A stretch of 64,000 nucleotides of DNA from Flaveria trinervia (GCA_025506515.1 CM046443.1:94390666-94454665), one strand, 5' to 3'. Shown: positions 45,910-57,356, counted from the stretch's first letter. A program made the numbers and translations. Notes: generated from the sequence alone by a model not told the origin.

Positions 45910-47032
45910 ATACCCTAACTTAACTTTATACTAATTACATAAACGACCTTCTAGTTTAACTATACATAGACACACTTATGCATTTATGGATTAAGATATT
46001 ATACTTTCAACGTGGCCGTCTTAGTTGCGGTTTTTTTTCTTGTTTAAGATTTTGTGATTTATATGAAGAGAGCAAGGGTTAAGAAGTATATAACTTGTGT
46101 TAGTTCGTGCTTTTGTGGATGGTCTGTTGGATCTAGACTAAGGCCCAACAGACCATCACAAAACGCCCGTCCATGGTTATCCGGTTATCCCCTAGCCAAC
46201 ATGATGGAGTCGTGGGATGGCCAAGAACGGTATTGATATTATTTTTACTTCACTAGAAAATCTATTATCTTAGAATGTTATAATGAAAAATAGACGTATG
46301 GGTAAAATGACAACTTATACGCTTATATGATTAATATATGTGATGTGGGTATGAACGTAGGCTTCTGAAATTCATATTGTGTTCAATACTTGTGTATATC
46401 CAAGTAGAGCACTTGGAATCGTATAAGCTGTATTTGCTATAATTACACGAATTTACGTAAGTGTTTCATTTGGCGGATGAGGTTGCTGTCAAAAAGATCA
46501 TAACTCAACTCCAATTTCAAAACTCCTGTTTGTATTATCATATGGTAATAGGCTTGATCTTGTTCTTTTATTTAGTTTTTTTTAACATGTTGATGTTACA
46601 CTAGTAACAAATTTTGTATAATAATTTACTTTGAACAGGGTAGCTTCGATTGTAGCAGTGGTTCTACTATTTGCAGCTCCAACACTAAATAATAGACAAG
46701 GTGGACAACATGGTTATATTACATGTTATACTGTGAAGCCCGGGATATTTGCAGTTGGAGCTGTTTTGGCCCTTTTAAGCGCGGTTTTTGCTATTTTAGC
46801 TTACATGATATCAACGCAACGACCACAAACTACAACGTATCCTGCAATCGCACTCCCTGTCGGAGCTGATATTGTTGATCTAGAGAAAAATACAGTGGCT
46901 TTCCCTCCTCAACAATATGCTCCTCACGAATACCCTCCTCGATAATACCCTACAGAACAATATTATGGGTTGTGAAGCTAGACAAGTTAAAGTTCAAAGA
47001 AACGTGGATCAATTACGGTTGTTTTGGAACCG

Positions 47033-47140
47033 GTTATAAGTATATTGCTTCATGTAATATGATGTAGAGTTATAAGTATATTGCTTCATGTAATATGATG
47101 TAGAGTTATAAGTATATTGCTTCATGTATTATGATGTAGA
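47033..47140 (+). repeat. 36-bp unit repeated three times, downstream of D1
   Basis: Three head-to-tail 36-bp copies beginning GTTATAAGTATATTGC differ at one base (third copy). They lie about 90 bp after the D1 stop codon, probably within the former 3' UTR. Confidence 0.93.
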
Positions 47141-49479
47141 GTGAAGCATGAAAAGATAAACAAAAAGAATTCTCGAAGAGTAGATATATTTATAGATAAT
47201 AAGAAACTAAATTAGTGTATCATTTGTCACAATTTTTTTATATCCTTTATTTTTCTCGTTTGTCTTTTCAGCTAATAAATAATTTTGATTTCCCTTGGTC
47301 TTAATTCCTAAATCTTTATTAATTATTACCATTTATATTCTCGCTTGATTTTATTCCACCTAATAAATAAGATTGTTTCATCTATTTCTTTTTTAATTAT
47401 TAAATATTTATTTATTATCATCAAATATTTATTTTATTCGACTTGTGTAATTATAAGTGAACCTATGTTATAAGGTGGAAGGCAGTTGTCCACCTTAAAA
47501 AAATTCTAGTGTTATATACACGTGAAAATCTCAACCCCCCCCTTAAAATTTATTTGTCGCAAATACATTGTCGAGAGCGGAACTACAACGAGGTCACAAT
47601 CTGGCTAACCACGTTTTCTCAATAACTAGTATGTAACCGGCGAACCATGTATCGAGATAAATGTTTTACAATAAGACAAGCTAAATTTATATTGGTATCA
47701 AGATATAAAGGTTCAAATATTATATTTATTGACCGACATTGGTTTCAAATATGTTGAACATTATCGTTATTAAAGGGTTTGTGAATTATTTTAACGATAA
47801 GTATAAATGTTTTAAACATATTACATATCAACATTTTATAAGTATAATTGCCTTTTATATTGTCCTTGATATATATGCAAATATGAGTATAAGGACCTTT
47901 TTAATGATGTTTTCCGGAATAAACCAAACCAAACCTTTACCACACCCAAAAAAATATATTATATTGTTATAGGCAAACAACTTTTAATAATTTCCGCCTC
48001 TCGAAATAAAAATGGGTCTACCAAGTGTGTGTAATACATAAGTTTTCAGACTAGTCATTGACTAATTCAAAGCATCACATTGAGCACTTCATATATATAG
48101 GAAATTTCATATTTTAACAGTTATGGCCAAAAACTTCAAATTAACATCAAGTATCTAAATAAACATGTAAATTATGTCAATCGTTGATTTATGTGTTTTC
48201 ACACTAAAAGAAAAGAATTCTAAAGTGCAAAAGTTTGGTTTTTGATTGATGAAATTGAGCCTTAATTAGGGAATTTGAGAACCAATGATCATTAGTCTAA
48301 TTGTTTAAATTGAGATACACAAGACATGTAAATATATGATGATACTCCGAGTAAAATTGATGAGGGTTGAGCCCTGAGGTTTTCTCAGTTGTGAGTTTTC
48401 ATCTTAGGTGATCTCAAATAAGATGATATTTATCCTCCGAAACAGAGTTATATATTTATCGTGAAAAGAAAATAAGGAATTTGGGTCTAACCGTTAAACC
48501 AAATGCCTATGGTCATTGGCCATATGATCGGGTTCTTCTACACCTTTTGTGCACTGCCTGTGACCTTTTCACTAGTAGCCCGGCCAAATCATTCTAAGAT
48601 TGAGCATTTTTTTTGTTTTATTCTCTTTCTACCGTAAGAGTACGTTATTGTTGAATGGAAGGGAAAAAGTATGCTAAAAGGTGTTTCTTAATTGATAGAC
48701 TTTTATTTTTACTTTTTTATGAATATCGCATTGATTTCAAATAAACATTTAGCAACAAATTGCGACACACCTTCTTTTGGATGGCAAACCCAATTTTACT
48801 AAAAATAAAGTTTTGAGACTAAGGGGTCAACAAATTACTATGCACGACCCGCAAAACCCTGTTTAGAAGGTACACATCCTAAGGGGCAAGAAAACCAAAT
48901 GTATCAAAACCAAAAGAGATAAACATGTGTTGATTTTCTAAACAAGTTTTCTCGTGTTTAGCAATTTCGCATGATTCTGCGTTCAGCGCAACAAAACTAT
49001 ATCTTAAACGTAACAAGAGGGGACGCTCATGTAAGATCTACACAAATGTTTTTCCCTATTGCCCACAAAACACAAGAATTTCAAAGAGAAACCTTCTTTC
49101 AAGCGGATCCGTCATGAAGTTCATAGGGGCCTTCTTTTTAGCAGATATCCTGCCGTTTAAGAACGTTGCATGAAACATCCATAATCAAATCATGCTTATA
49201 TTTAAACCCATGAAGCTTCTTGCAGTGAAGCGCATGCTCGCCAAAAGAATCCAAACTCGCCTTGCAACAAACTGGGAAGGCTGATATCAGCATCACCCAG
49301 TTCATTTTCTAGATCTTTCTTTATTCTTCAACATTATCTACTGATTTAAGTTTGTTTAACGAGGTCACCATGAAATAAGACCCATACATATTTCAAAAAG
49401 CACCAATGAAAACAAAATCTTAACATGAACCATTAATACAGTGACACATAGCCAATAGCCAACTGACTGGTAATGTACA
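47141..49479. other. Intergenic DNA between D1 and copia C
   Basis: AT-rich with no supported gene. The 77-codon open stretch at 47739-47972 has no recognisable domain and no context. No element ends were recognised. Confidence 0.5.
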
Positions 49480-49689
49480 TGTTAAAAGAAAGAATGAGGA
49501 AATTGGGGGATCAGCTCAACATCCTATCCCAACCAAAAATAACCAACTCTAATTATAGGAAAACCCATTGTATCACAGGCTGTAATTCCTTGTATAAACC
49601 TCAATAGGCTCCTATTTAATCCCTGTAATTATCTCCATTGTAAAACAAGCAAATACAATCAATAGTATTCTGATTATCATTGTGAAACA
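49480..49689 (+). repeat. 5' LTR of copia C
   Basis: TGTTAAAAGAAAG to ..GTGAAACA, 210 bp, followed at once by the PBS TGGTATCAGAGC at 49690-49701. Confidence 0.97.
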
Positions 49690-49701
49690 TGGTATCAGAG
49701 C
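49690..49701 (+). other. Primer binding site, copia C
   Basis: TGGTATCAGAGC complementary to initiator tRNA-Met, with no spacer from the LTR. Confidence 0.95.
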
Positions 49702-49777
49702 AGTGAATGATCCTTGGATCAGTTCATTTGCTCGTGCTCATCATCTACCTGCGCCTCATCACCCAGATCAGATCGCC

Positions 49778-50970
49778 ATGTCCGAAGACGGCAATCTGAT
49801 CGGCAACGATGACCTTTCAACCCAGCTTGCAAACCTACTCAAAAACAGCCTTCCCCAAAACCAAAATCAAAAACAGAGCCTATCCGACAGCCTCAAAATT
49901 AGCCTCAAACTAAACAGCAAGAATTATGCTTTACGGGCTCGGATGATCCGAGTGGCCATAGGAGGTAAATCAAAGAACCTCCTCGGCCATCTCTCGGGAA
50001 ATCCGAACCTCCAGCTCCAACTGATGACACATTTGATCAGTGGGAACAGGATGACCTTGTTGTTTTTTCGTGGCTAATACAAAACATCGAACCCACACTC
50101 GCAAGTAATTTAACCGAGTTTCCCACTGCAAAATCATTGTGGGATGCTCTTGCAATTACTTACAGCAGGGGAAGGACAAATTGCAGACCTTTGACTTACA
50201 CGTCAAAGCAAATGAGATGAAGCAGAATGGGGTGCCTCTCGAAGATTTCTGGCTAGTAATGCAAGGGATCTGGGGTGAAATCGAACGACGAGACCCAAAC
50301 CCAATGAAGTGTGCTGCTGATATCACCACATACAACAACATCAGATCTGAAACTAAACTGTTCCAATTTCTAAACGCCCTTGACGACAGTATGACCCGAT
50401 AAAACGGAGATACTCCGGTGGGACTCGCTACCCTCAGCGAGGGCGCCTACGCCGCCGTCCGGAAAGAAGCGGCCCACCGGAATATTCTCGGACTCACATC
50501 CAAGACTAACCACAGTAGACCAAGGTGTGGCGGCCGGTCTTGTTGTCACCGGACTAGACGAACCCGATGGCTTAGGGCTTGTTTCGAAGGGGCGCCGGTC
50601 AGACCTGAAATCGGGTACATCATCCCGGACTGATAGAACCAACCTGAAGTGTAGCCACTGTGGCATGACCAAACACACCAAAGACCAGTGCTTCAAACTC
50701 GTCGGATATCCGGAGTGGTGGAACGATGGTCACAAGAAGGGGAAGAAAGGAACCGATGGCCGGTCACCAGCCACCGTGGGCAGCAAGGATGCTACTGGCA
50801 GCGGCGGCGGCGACCCTCACCGCACCATGGAGTCCGGCGGCTTCGGAGGGGTGGCGACGGCGGCTGCGGTTGATAACCTCGAAGGTACCGGGTTTGGGGT
50901 TCTCCCTCAAGCCCACCGTATTTCAATTTTAATTACAATGTTTCCCTTAACCCCCCCCCCCCCCAAGTAT
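49778..50970 (+). pseudogene. gag: Gag of copia C, frame-broken
   Basis: ATG at 49778 (MSEDGNLIG). The capsid part runs through LKLNSKNYALRARMIRVAIGG, then the frame shifts near a GGGAAA run (about 50000) and again at AGGGGAAGG (about 50165). A TAA at 50400-50402 interrupts after SMTR, with the same frame continuing into GLATLSEGAYAAVRKEAAHR. The CCHC knuckle, CSHCGMTKHTKDQC (CX2CX4HX4C), is at about 50650-50695, followed by GYPEWW. A run of 14 C follows at 50951-50964. Confidence 0.88.
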
Positions 50971-51224
50971 TGAACAATGACACCTTTAATTCACATTTTA
51001 CAAAACAAACCCCAACCTTAACAAGTTATTTAAAGAACACCCTGACCTTTTTAGTTCAAAACAAATGTCTAGTTCCAATTTTAATATGTTTAATTTATTA
51101 GACACAAATTCTCATATTGTTCATAAAAATTCTGATTCATGTACAAACAATAATTTTTTTTCTTCACTTAGCTATGGTCAAGCCAATTTAGTAAACACTA
51201 AATGTGACGATAAAAACACAACCT

Positions 51225-51660
51225 TGGATTCTTGATTGTGGGGCAACCGACACGATGACATACGATATTTCTGATATTGTCTCTACATCCAACCCCATAG
51301 AACGCACATTCAAACGGCTAACGGGGGTGTAATGCCTGTTAAAGGGGGAGGTACGGTTGAGATATCTCCACGTCTTAAACTCTCAAATTGTTTATATGTT
51401 CCATCATTATCACATAAATTACTATCTATTAGTCATGTAACCAAGGAACTAAATTGTACAGTCTTAATGCACCCTACATTTTGCATTCTTCAGGACATCA
51501 GGACTGGAACGATTATTGGGCGTGGCACTGAACGTCAAGGTTTGTACTATGTGGATGAGGTGACTCAAGAAGGCACTAGTCTATTAGCTCATGGGACGAC
51601 TAATCGAGAAGCATGGTTGTGGCATCGAAGGTTGGGGCATCCATCTATTAGTTTTTAAAT
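51225..51660 (+). pseudogene. pol: Protease and pre-integrase region, copia C
   Basis: WILDCGATDTMT near 51225-51260 corresponds to the aspartic protease active site with Cys in place of the usual Ser of DSGA. 51332-51658 is open, with LYVPSLSHKLLSISHVTKEL and GTTNREAWLWHRRLGHPS, the start of the pre-integrase zinc domain. A stop or frame change lies near 51320. Confidence 0.82.
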
Positions 51661-52425
51661 CTTTTGTTTCCAAACTATTTCCTTCCAATAAACATTTCAA
51701 TTGCGAAGTTTGTGTGTTGGCAAAAAGTCATAGACATTCTTTTAAGTCTAATAACACCAAAGTCAATCTACCTTTTTCTTTAATACATTCTGATGTCTGG
51801 GGACCCGCAGAGGTACATAGGGGGCAAAATTATCGATTCTTCTTACTTTTTGTGGATGATTATACGCGAATGACGTGGATTTACTTCCTAAAACATAAAT
51901 CTGAGGTGCACGATAAATTTCAAGTTTTTTACAACATGATTCAAACACAGTTTAACAAAAATATTCAAATCCTCCGTTCTGATAATGGGGAGAATTTGTC
52001 AATAACTCAATGAAACATTTTGTCAAAAAAAGGGATAGTTCATCAACTTCGTGTCCCCACACCCCGAACAAAACGGCACCGTTGAAAGAAAAAATCGTAT
52101 TCTATTAGAAATAACTCGTGCCCTTCTGATTGAGTCACACGTCCCTAAATCTTTCTGGCCAGAGGCACTTGCCACCGCCACATATCTAATTAATCGATTA
52201 CCAACCAAAGCTCTTGACCTTAAAACTCCCATCCAAGCCTTGTCTGAATTTACTAAACTTCCTCCAGCCCTTACGCTACAACCACGAATCTTTGGTTGCT
52301 CTGTCTTTGTTCACATCCCTAAAACCGATCGGACCAAACTCAATCCATGCGCCGAGAAATGTGTGTTTGTAGGGTACGGGGTCAACCAAAAGGCTATCGA
52401 TGTTACAGTCCAAGAAAACGGTTGA
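51591..52425 (+). pseudogene. pol: Integrase, copia C
   Basis: CEVCVLAKSHRHSF, LIHSDVWGPAEV and LLFVDDYTRMTWIYFLKHKSE carry the zinc site and catalytic Asp regions. ILRSDNGENL precedes a frame change at a GGGG run and another at an A7 run (about 52020-52030). The ORF resumes with HPEQNGTVERKNR (catalytic Glu), FWPEALATATYLINRLP and FGCSVFVHIP. The hinge at 52426-52832 is acidic. Confidence 0.9.
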
Positions 52426-52832
52426 TCTACACTACTATGAACTGTGACTTCCTCGAAACAGAGTTTTTTACAAATCCCAACACAGTGGTCAGGGGGAGAC
52501 GACGTATGAAGACACACTGAGTTGGCTACAATGGATGTCACCAGCAGGAGAAGTCAGTGATAGGGCCCAAAACGAGTCATCCGAATCCACACAACCTACT
52601 GAACCACAATCAGTGTCACTGCCGAACCAAATCATTCCAATCCAACACCTGAGGTAAATAACCCCCACATAGATAATCAAAATATAGAATCTGACATTGT
52701 TCATGAAGAAAATGTCACAGAACAGGTAGAACAAGTGCCAGATGAAGAGGGGGAGCTCGAGGAAAAAGAGACCAATGAACCAACACAGGAAGAGACCGGA
52801 GATACGTTCTACCACCCCGAACTAACCGAGGG

Positions 52833-53890
52833 GTGCCACCAAAACGATACTCTCCGGAGAAACAAGCAGGAACCTCTAGATACCCACGGCCAACATCCCA
52901 AGGAAATTTGACTCAAGAAGCAAAAGCCTTTGCCTCATCACTCTACACAGAAAAAATTCCGACCTCGGTAGAAGAAGCCCTAGAATCAAAGAACTGGAAA
53001 GAGGCAATGGAAACCGAAATGAGAGCATTAATAAAAAGTGACACGTGGGAGAAGTGCGTTCTCCCATCTGGGAAGAAGCAAGTTGGTTGTCGCTGGGTCT
53101 TCACAATCAAACATAAACCTGATGGAACCATTGAAAGATATAAAGCTCGGCTAGTAGCTAAAGGATACACCCAAACATACGGAATCGATTATTCAGAAAC
53201 CTTCTCCCTAGTGGCAAAGATGGACACAATCAGGGTGTTGTTCTCAGTAGCTGCAAATGAAGGATGGCCGCTCCACCAATTCGACGTGAAGAATGCCTTT
53301 CTCCACGGTGAATTAAAAGAAGAAGTCTATATGGAGGCTCCACCGGGATTCGAAGGAAGCTACAAAGCAGAAGAAGTATGTCGACTAAAAAAGGCAATAT
53401 ACGGACTAAAACAATCACCCCGAGCCTGGTTTGGGAGATTCACTATAGCAATGAAGAAATATGGTTTCCAACAAGGCAACTCGGATCACACTCTCTTCCT
53501 AAAGCAAAGAGGTAAACTTGTGACATGTTTAATTATTTATGTTGATGACATGATAATTACAGGAAACGACGAAGAAGAAATGATGCGGCTGAAGGAAAGA
53601 TTATTCGTAGAATTCGAGATAAAAGACCTGGGAAGACTCAAGTACTTTCTGGGAATCGAAGTATTAAGGTCCAAACAAGGGATCTCATTTGTCAGAAGAA
53701 GTATATCCTGGACCTTCTAGCAGAAACAGGAATGATCGACTGTAAGCCCACAGAAACCCCAATGATGGCAAATCACAAACTTCACATGATCGAAGGAGCA
53801 GAGCTTGCGGACAAAGAAAGATACCAACGGTTGGTGGGAAAACTAATATATCTTTCCCACACACGTCCAGATATAGCCTATGCGTTGGAG
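52833..53890 (+). pseudogene. pol: Reverse transcriptase, copia C
   Basis: Open for 295 codons to 53720: KNWKEAMETEM, GCRWVFTIK, KARLVAKGYTQ, DYSETFSLVAKMDTIR, QFDVKNAFLHGELKEEVYME, YGLKQSPRAW, LIIYVDDMIITG (catalytic box intact) and FFLGIEV-like KYFLGIEV. A frame change follows near 53700, after which the LTHTRPDIAYA-type segment runs to about 53890. Confidence 0.92.
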
Positions 53891-53904
53891 TAGTCAGCCA
53901 ATTC

Positions 53905-54504
53905 ATGCACCAACCACAAGTAACACACATGGAAGCAGTATGGAGGATCATCAGATATTTGAAAGGAACAACAGGTCATGGGGTTCTTTTCAAGCAAAAC
54001 AAACATCTAGAGATCCAGGCATACACTGATGCTGATTGGGCAGGAGATAAAGGAAATCGGAAATCAACCTCAGGCTACTTCACTCTAGTTGGAGGAAACC
54101 TAGTTACATGGAGAAGCAAAAAACAAAAAGTGGTAGCACTATCCAGTGCTGAAGCCGAGTTCCGAGGAATAGCAAGAGGAATCGCAGAAGTCTTATGGAT
54201 ACGAAAACTACTAACTGAGATCGGCTTCCCTCCAACCAAAACCAGCAAAATAATGTGTGATAACACAGCGTCAATTCAAATATCAGAGAATCCAGTTCAA
54301 CACGATCGGACTAAACACGTAGAAGTCGACAGACACTTTATCAAAGAGAAGCTGGAAACTGGCATTATAGAACTACCATTCATTCGCTCAGAAGACCAAC
54401 TTGCAGATATACTGACGAAAGCCGTCAACGGAAAAAACTTCAGCAACTGTTTAACCAAGTTGAATATTGGAGATCCCACTATTCAACTTGAGGGGGAGTG
54501 TTAA
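53905..54504 (+). pseudogene. pol: RNase H, copia C
   Basis: Open for 199 codons: YLKGTTGHGVLF, YTDADWAGD (catalytic Asp), RKSTSGYFTLVGGNLVTWRSKKQ, LSSAEAEFRGIARG (catalytic Glu), DNTASIQISENPVQHDRTKHVEVDRHFIKEKL, DQLADILTKAV. The stop is just inside the 3' LTR. This domain is intact in itself. Confidence 0.92.
54488..54498 (+). other. Polypurine tract, copia C
   Basis: TTGAGGGGGAG immediately before the 3' LTR. Confidence 0.88.
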
Positions 54505-54708
54505 AAGAAAGAATGAGGAAATTGGGGGATCAGCTCAACATCATATCCCAACCAAAAATAACCAACTCTAATTATAGGAAAACCCATTGTATCACAGGCT
54601 GTAATTCCTTGTATAAACCTCAATAGGCTCCTATTTAATCCCTGTAATTATCTCCATTGTAAAACAAGCAAATACAATCAATAGTATTCTGATTATCATT
54701 GTGAAACA
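54499..54708 (+). repeat. 3' LTR of copia C
   Basis: 210 bp, one substitution from the 5' LTR, followed by target duplication GTACA. Confidence 0.97.
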
Positions 54709-54886
54709 GTACATACCAATCATGAAATATTATAATAAGTTATAAAATCATTTTTTTAAAACAATATTAGTGCATCTCACAACCTTTGTAAAACAAAGAT
54801 ACCTTTTGTTCCTCCTGTTAAGAAAATAATCATACGAGTATTGAATATTCTAAAAACATTATAAATAAATTACTTATAACAAAATT

Positions 54887-55017
54887 TTGACCAAGTCCTT
54901 GGTTGACATCAGAATGTCAACTTTGTTTCTTGTTTTTAATATATCCACTTGCATAACTAATGAAATTCTCCAGCTAATGAAGTCGCTTACTTGATGGTAT
55001 CGCCCATCTATATATCC
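54887..55017 (+). promoter_or_regulatory. D2 promoter region: W-box block and TATA
   Basis: GACCAAGTCCTTGGTTGACA at 54889-54908 matches the D1 upstream block at 40491-40540 and includes a TTGAC W-box core. CTATATATCC at 55008-55017 is a plausible TATA box about 90 bp before the ATG, in a GGTATCGCCCATCTATATAT context shared with D3 (59009-59030). Confidence 0.6.
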
Positions 55018-55102
55018 ATGCACTTCCAATCACAAGTTTCTTCATTCACACACAGACTTCTTAATTATCTACACTCCATAAGTTTTGTTACACAACACAC
55101 AA

Positions 55103-56556
55103 ATGGAGAGCAAAGCGGTAGGGTTCTGCGCTGTTGTCGCGGTGCTCGGAGTAATATCAGCAGCCATGGGCTTTGCAGGAGAGTTCACTAGAGTTAAGGT
55201 AACAATCAGTACTTAGTTTAATGTCTAAACTGTAGAATAATATCCTTTTCAATGAAAATTTGATATGCAATATTGAGATATAATTAACAAGAATATGTTT
55301 TAATTAAATGGGCATATATATGCATGCAGGCTTCTGATGTTTATACTAAGGGCGGTTCGTGTGTTTATCCAAGTAGTCCAGCCCTTGCTCTTGGAATCAT
55401 ATCAGCTATTTTCGCGATTATTACACAAGTTTACATAAGTGTTACGTTCGGTGGTTGTAGATGTTGTCGAAATGACCCTAATTCGACCCCGATTTCAAAA
55501 CTTTTTTCTGTTTTGTCATGGTACAGGATATCAATCTTGTTGGTTTCAAGTTTTTGATATGTTGGTGGTCTAAGAAATTGATAATAATTTCAATTCTAGG
55601 TGGTTTTAAAACATATTTGATCAAAAAATTAACTCATAAAAGAAGCGAACTCAAATAAGATGAATATATTTTTTCTTTAGGTTTTTACACTCAATAACTC
55701 AGTAACATATAATTTGACTTTTCTATATAAAACTTGTGATATTAATTTTTAGAAAGTATGTAGTGTTTAATTTTTTAGTGATGTTCTGATATAAATTTTA
55801 TTCAAAATTATTTTTCTTCAAAAGAAAGTTTTTTTTGGTATTTATGAAACCAAACACATATATACTATATTTTAAACACATCTCGTTTGAAACAAAAAAA
55901 ACAAAAATTGAAATAAATAGCCTATATTTGGATTTATTTTAATTATATTATTGGTTACTAAAGAAAAATAATGTTAAATGAATTATTGAAAATAATTAAA
56001 GTTCATATATGTTCGGTGCTGCTTAATTATACAAGTAAATCTGATGAGTTTGCTACTAATTAGGCAGAGCGAATTACATAGAAATCAAACGTCTCAAAAA
56101 CCTCGTAGAAACTTTCATTAATTTATTAAACCACCTACAAATGAAAAAAAAATTAAAACAATTGTTGTTTTCTGTTTATAGAGATCATTCATGCCAAGGA
56201 ATAAAACTAATTAATGTTGAATATGCAGGATAGCTACGGTTGTAGCTGTAATTCTATTGTTGTCAGCTGCTGCACTAAATAATAAAGAAGGTGGACAAGT
56301 TGATTCATATGGTTATTTTACATGTTATGTTGTGAAGCCGGGAATATTTGCAGCAGGAGCTATTTTAGCTCTTTTAAGTGCAGTTTTTGGGGTCGCGGCT
56401 TTTGTTATGGTAGCTCCACAGGCGACACAAGTCACCACAAACCCTGCGGTTGCATACCCCGTGGGTGCTAATGTTGATCCGGAGAAAAATCCAGTGCCTT
56501 TCCCTCCACAACAATCCGGGCAGCCTCAACAATACCCTCCTCAACAACAATATTGA
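55103..56556 (+). CDS. DUF1218 four-pass membrane protein D2 (intact)
   Basis: Exons 55103-55198, 55330-55520 and 56229-56556 join in frame (96+191+328 = 615 bases) to 204 residues, with GT..AG introns of 131 and 708 bp. The start MESKAV matches D1 and D3. Four hydrophobic segments at about residues 7-27, 50-73, 96-113 and 135-157. DUF1218 landmarks: CxYPSSPALALG (43-54), GCxCC (75-78), CYVVKPG (128-134). The tail from residue 158 is cytosolic-type and Pro/Gln-rich, ending PPQQQY. Proteins of this family are plant-specific, and named Arabidopsis members act in leaf bilateral symmetry, vein patterning and wall lignin. Which subgroup this belongs to I cannot say. The 3' exon of a copia C-derived transcript could not affect the coding frame, but the element ends 395 bp upstream. 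Confidence 0.92.
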
Positions 56557-57356
56557 TCATAAACCGATATATGCATGCTTGATGATCATGGTAGGACAAA
56601 CAAGGTTATGCGTGTTTGTGGTCCATGATTGCCTGAGATGGTGAGAGCGGATTTGACGCGACACCCTTGATTTGGGATAAAATATGTGTGTTGTATTGTT
56701 GTTTCTATGGTTTTTAATTTTATCAGTGTGTTTTGCATTTCTAGGTTTTACATGTATTGTTTCAATATGTAGTTTTTTGAGTGTTTCAAAGGTAAGTAAT
56801 AGTTTTATTTACAGTCTTTCATTGTTTTAAAATATGTGATGTGTTATGGATTATTTGAAAATTGTTAAGCGCAAATAAAGCCTTGATTGTTGTAAAACAA
56901 TGATTTGGTAACATCTCTAATAAACTAATCGATGTCATATAAAGAGATAGGAGTTATTATAATAAAAGAATGACCATCCAGCAATAATCCAGATAGGAAT
57001 TTATTATATAAAAAAGAATGATCATCCAGCAATAATCCATATGTATTAACTATCGATGATCAATATAGCAAAGCAAAAATCGGGAGAAAATGACAATAGT
57101 AATTAGCAACCACAATATATCTATCCGGCATTTATAATTATAAATTAATTTGTGCATTATAATTATAATTATATCTTATGCTTTAAAAGGTTGTAGCTTA
57201 ATTATCCTTAGGTCAACTAATTATTAAATGTAGGGTGAACCAAATGTGTGGGATTTAAAGAAGCATTTTGGGAATTATGCACTAAATTATTTTAAAGAAT
57301 AAACTTAACAAGAATAATTGAAAAAACTCACTTTCATTGCAGTTTTTAATGACCAA
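56557..57356. other. D2 3' flank, no gene seen
   Basis: The probable D2 3' UTR and AT-rich DNA. 56961-57050 contains a local duplication: GAATGACCATCCAGCAATAA is followed about 50 bp later by GAATGATCATCCAGCAATAA. Confidence 0.5.

Larger units (their letters stand above)
41204..45995 (-). mobile_element. Gag-only short-terminal-repeat retroelement (TR-GAG-like) in D1 intron 1
   Basis: Direct repeats of about 84 bp, 41204-41287 and 45912-45995, flank a minus-strand gag and nothing else. A PBS-like sequence sits just inside the right copy. Removing the solo LTR at 41745-44085, the element is about 2.45 kb. There is no protease, integrase or RT. Gag-only non-autonomous LTR elements (TR-GAG) are known in plants; terminal repeats of 84 bp would be very short, and they lack the usual TG..CA ends, so the boundaries are tentative. 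A clear target duplication was not found. Confidence 0.6.
40683..46945 (+). pseudogene. DUF1218 membrane protein pseudogene D1
   Basis: Three exons are recognisable from D2. Exon 1 (40683-40773) starts MESKSVAYC but has 5 bases fewer than D2 in two places, giving a frameshift and a stop after VILG. Exon 2 (46361 to about 46544) keeps CVYPS and the GCC/NSTPISK landmarks but has two in-frame stops (TAA in place after LGIV, TGA after SFGG) and a four-codon deletion. Exon 3 (46639-46945) is open for 102 codons, with W/VASIVAVVLL, CYTVKPGIFAVGAVLALLSAVF and a PPQQYAP tail. Intron 1 has grown from about 0.8 to 5.6 kb through a nested retroelement insertion. It cannot make a full product. Tandem copies D2 and D3 lie downstream on the same strand. 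Confidence 0.9.
49480..54708 (+). mobile_element. Young Ty1/copia element C
   Basis: 5,229 bp, two 210-bp LTRs that differ at a single position (CATCCTATC against CATCATATC), perfect target duplication GTACA (49475-49479 and 54709-54713), PBS touching the 5' LTR and a polypurine tract touching the 3' LTR. Domain order gag, protease, integrase, RT, RNase H. The coding region nevertheless has about eight frame breaks, many next to G or A runs. One difference in 210 bp gives about 0.2 million years at an assumed 1.3e-8 substitutions per site per year. Confidence 0.97.

Noticed and set aside
50418..50932. Several overlapping GC-rich open frames near the gag knuckle of copia C
   Set aside because: Only the frame with CSHCGMTKHTKDQC is gag; the others are shadows in a GC-rich stretch.
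52943..54479. Minus-strand open frames opposite copia C RT and RNase H
   Set aside because: Antisense shadows of strong plus-strand coding sequence.
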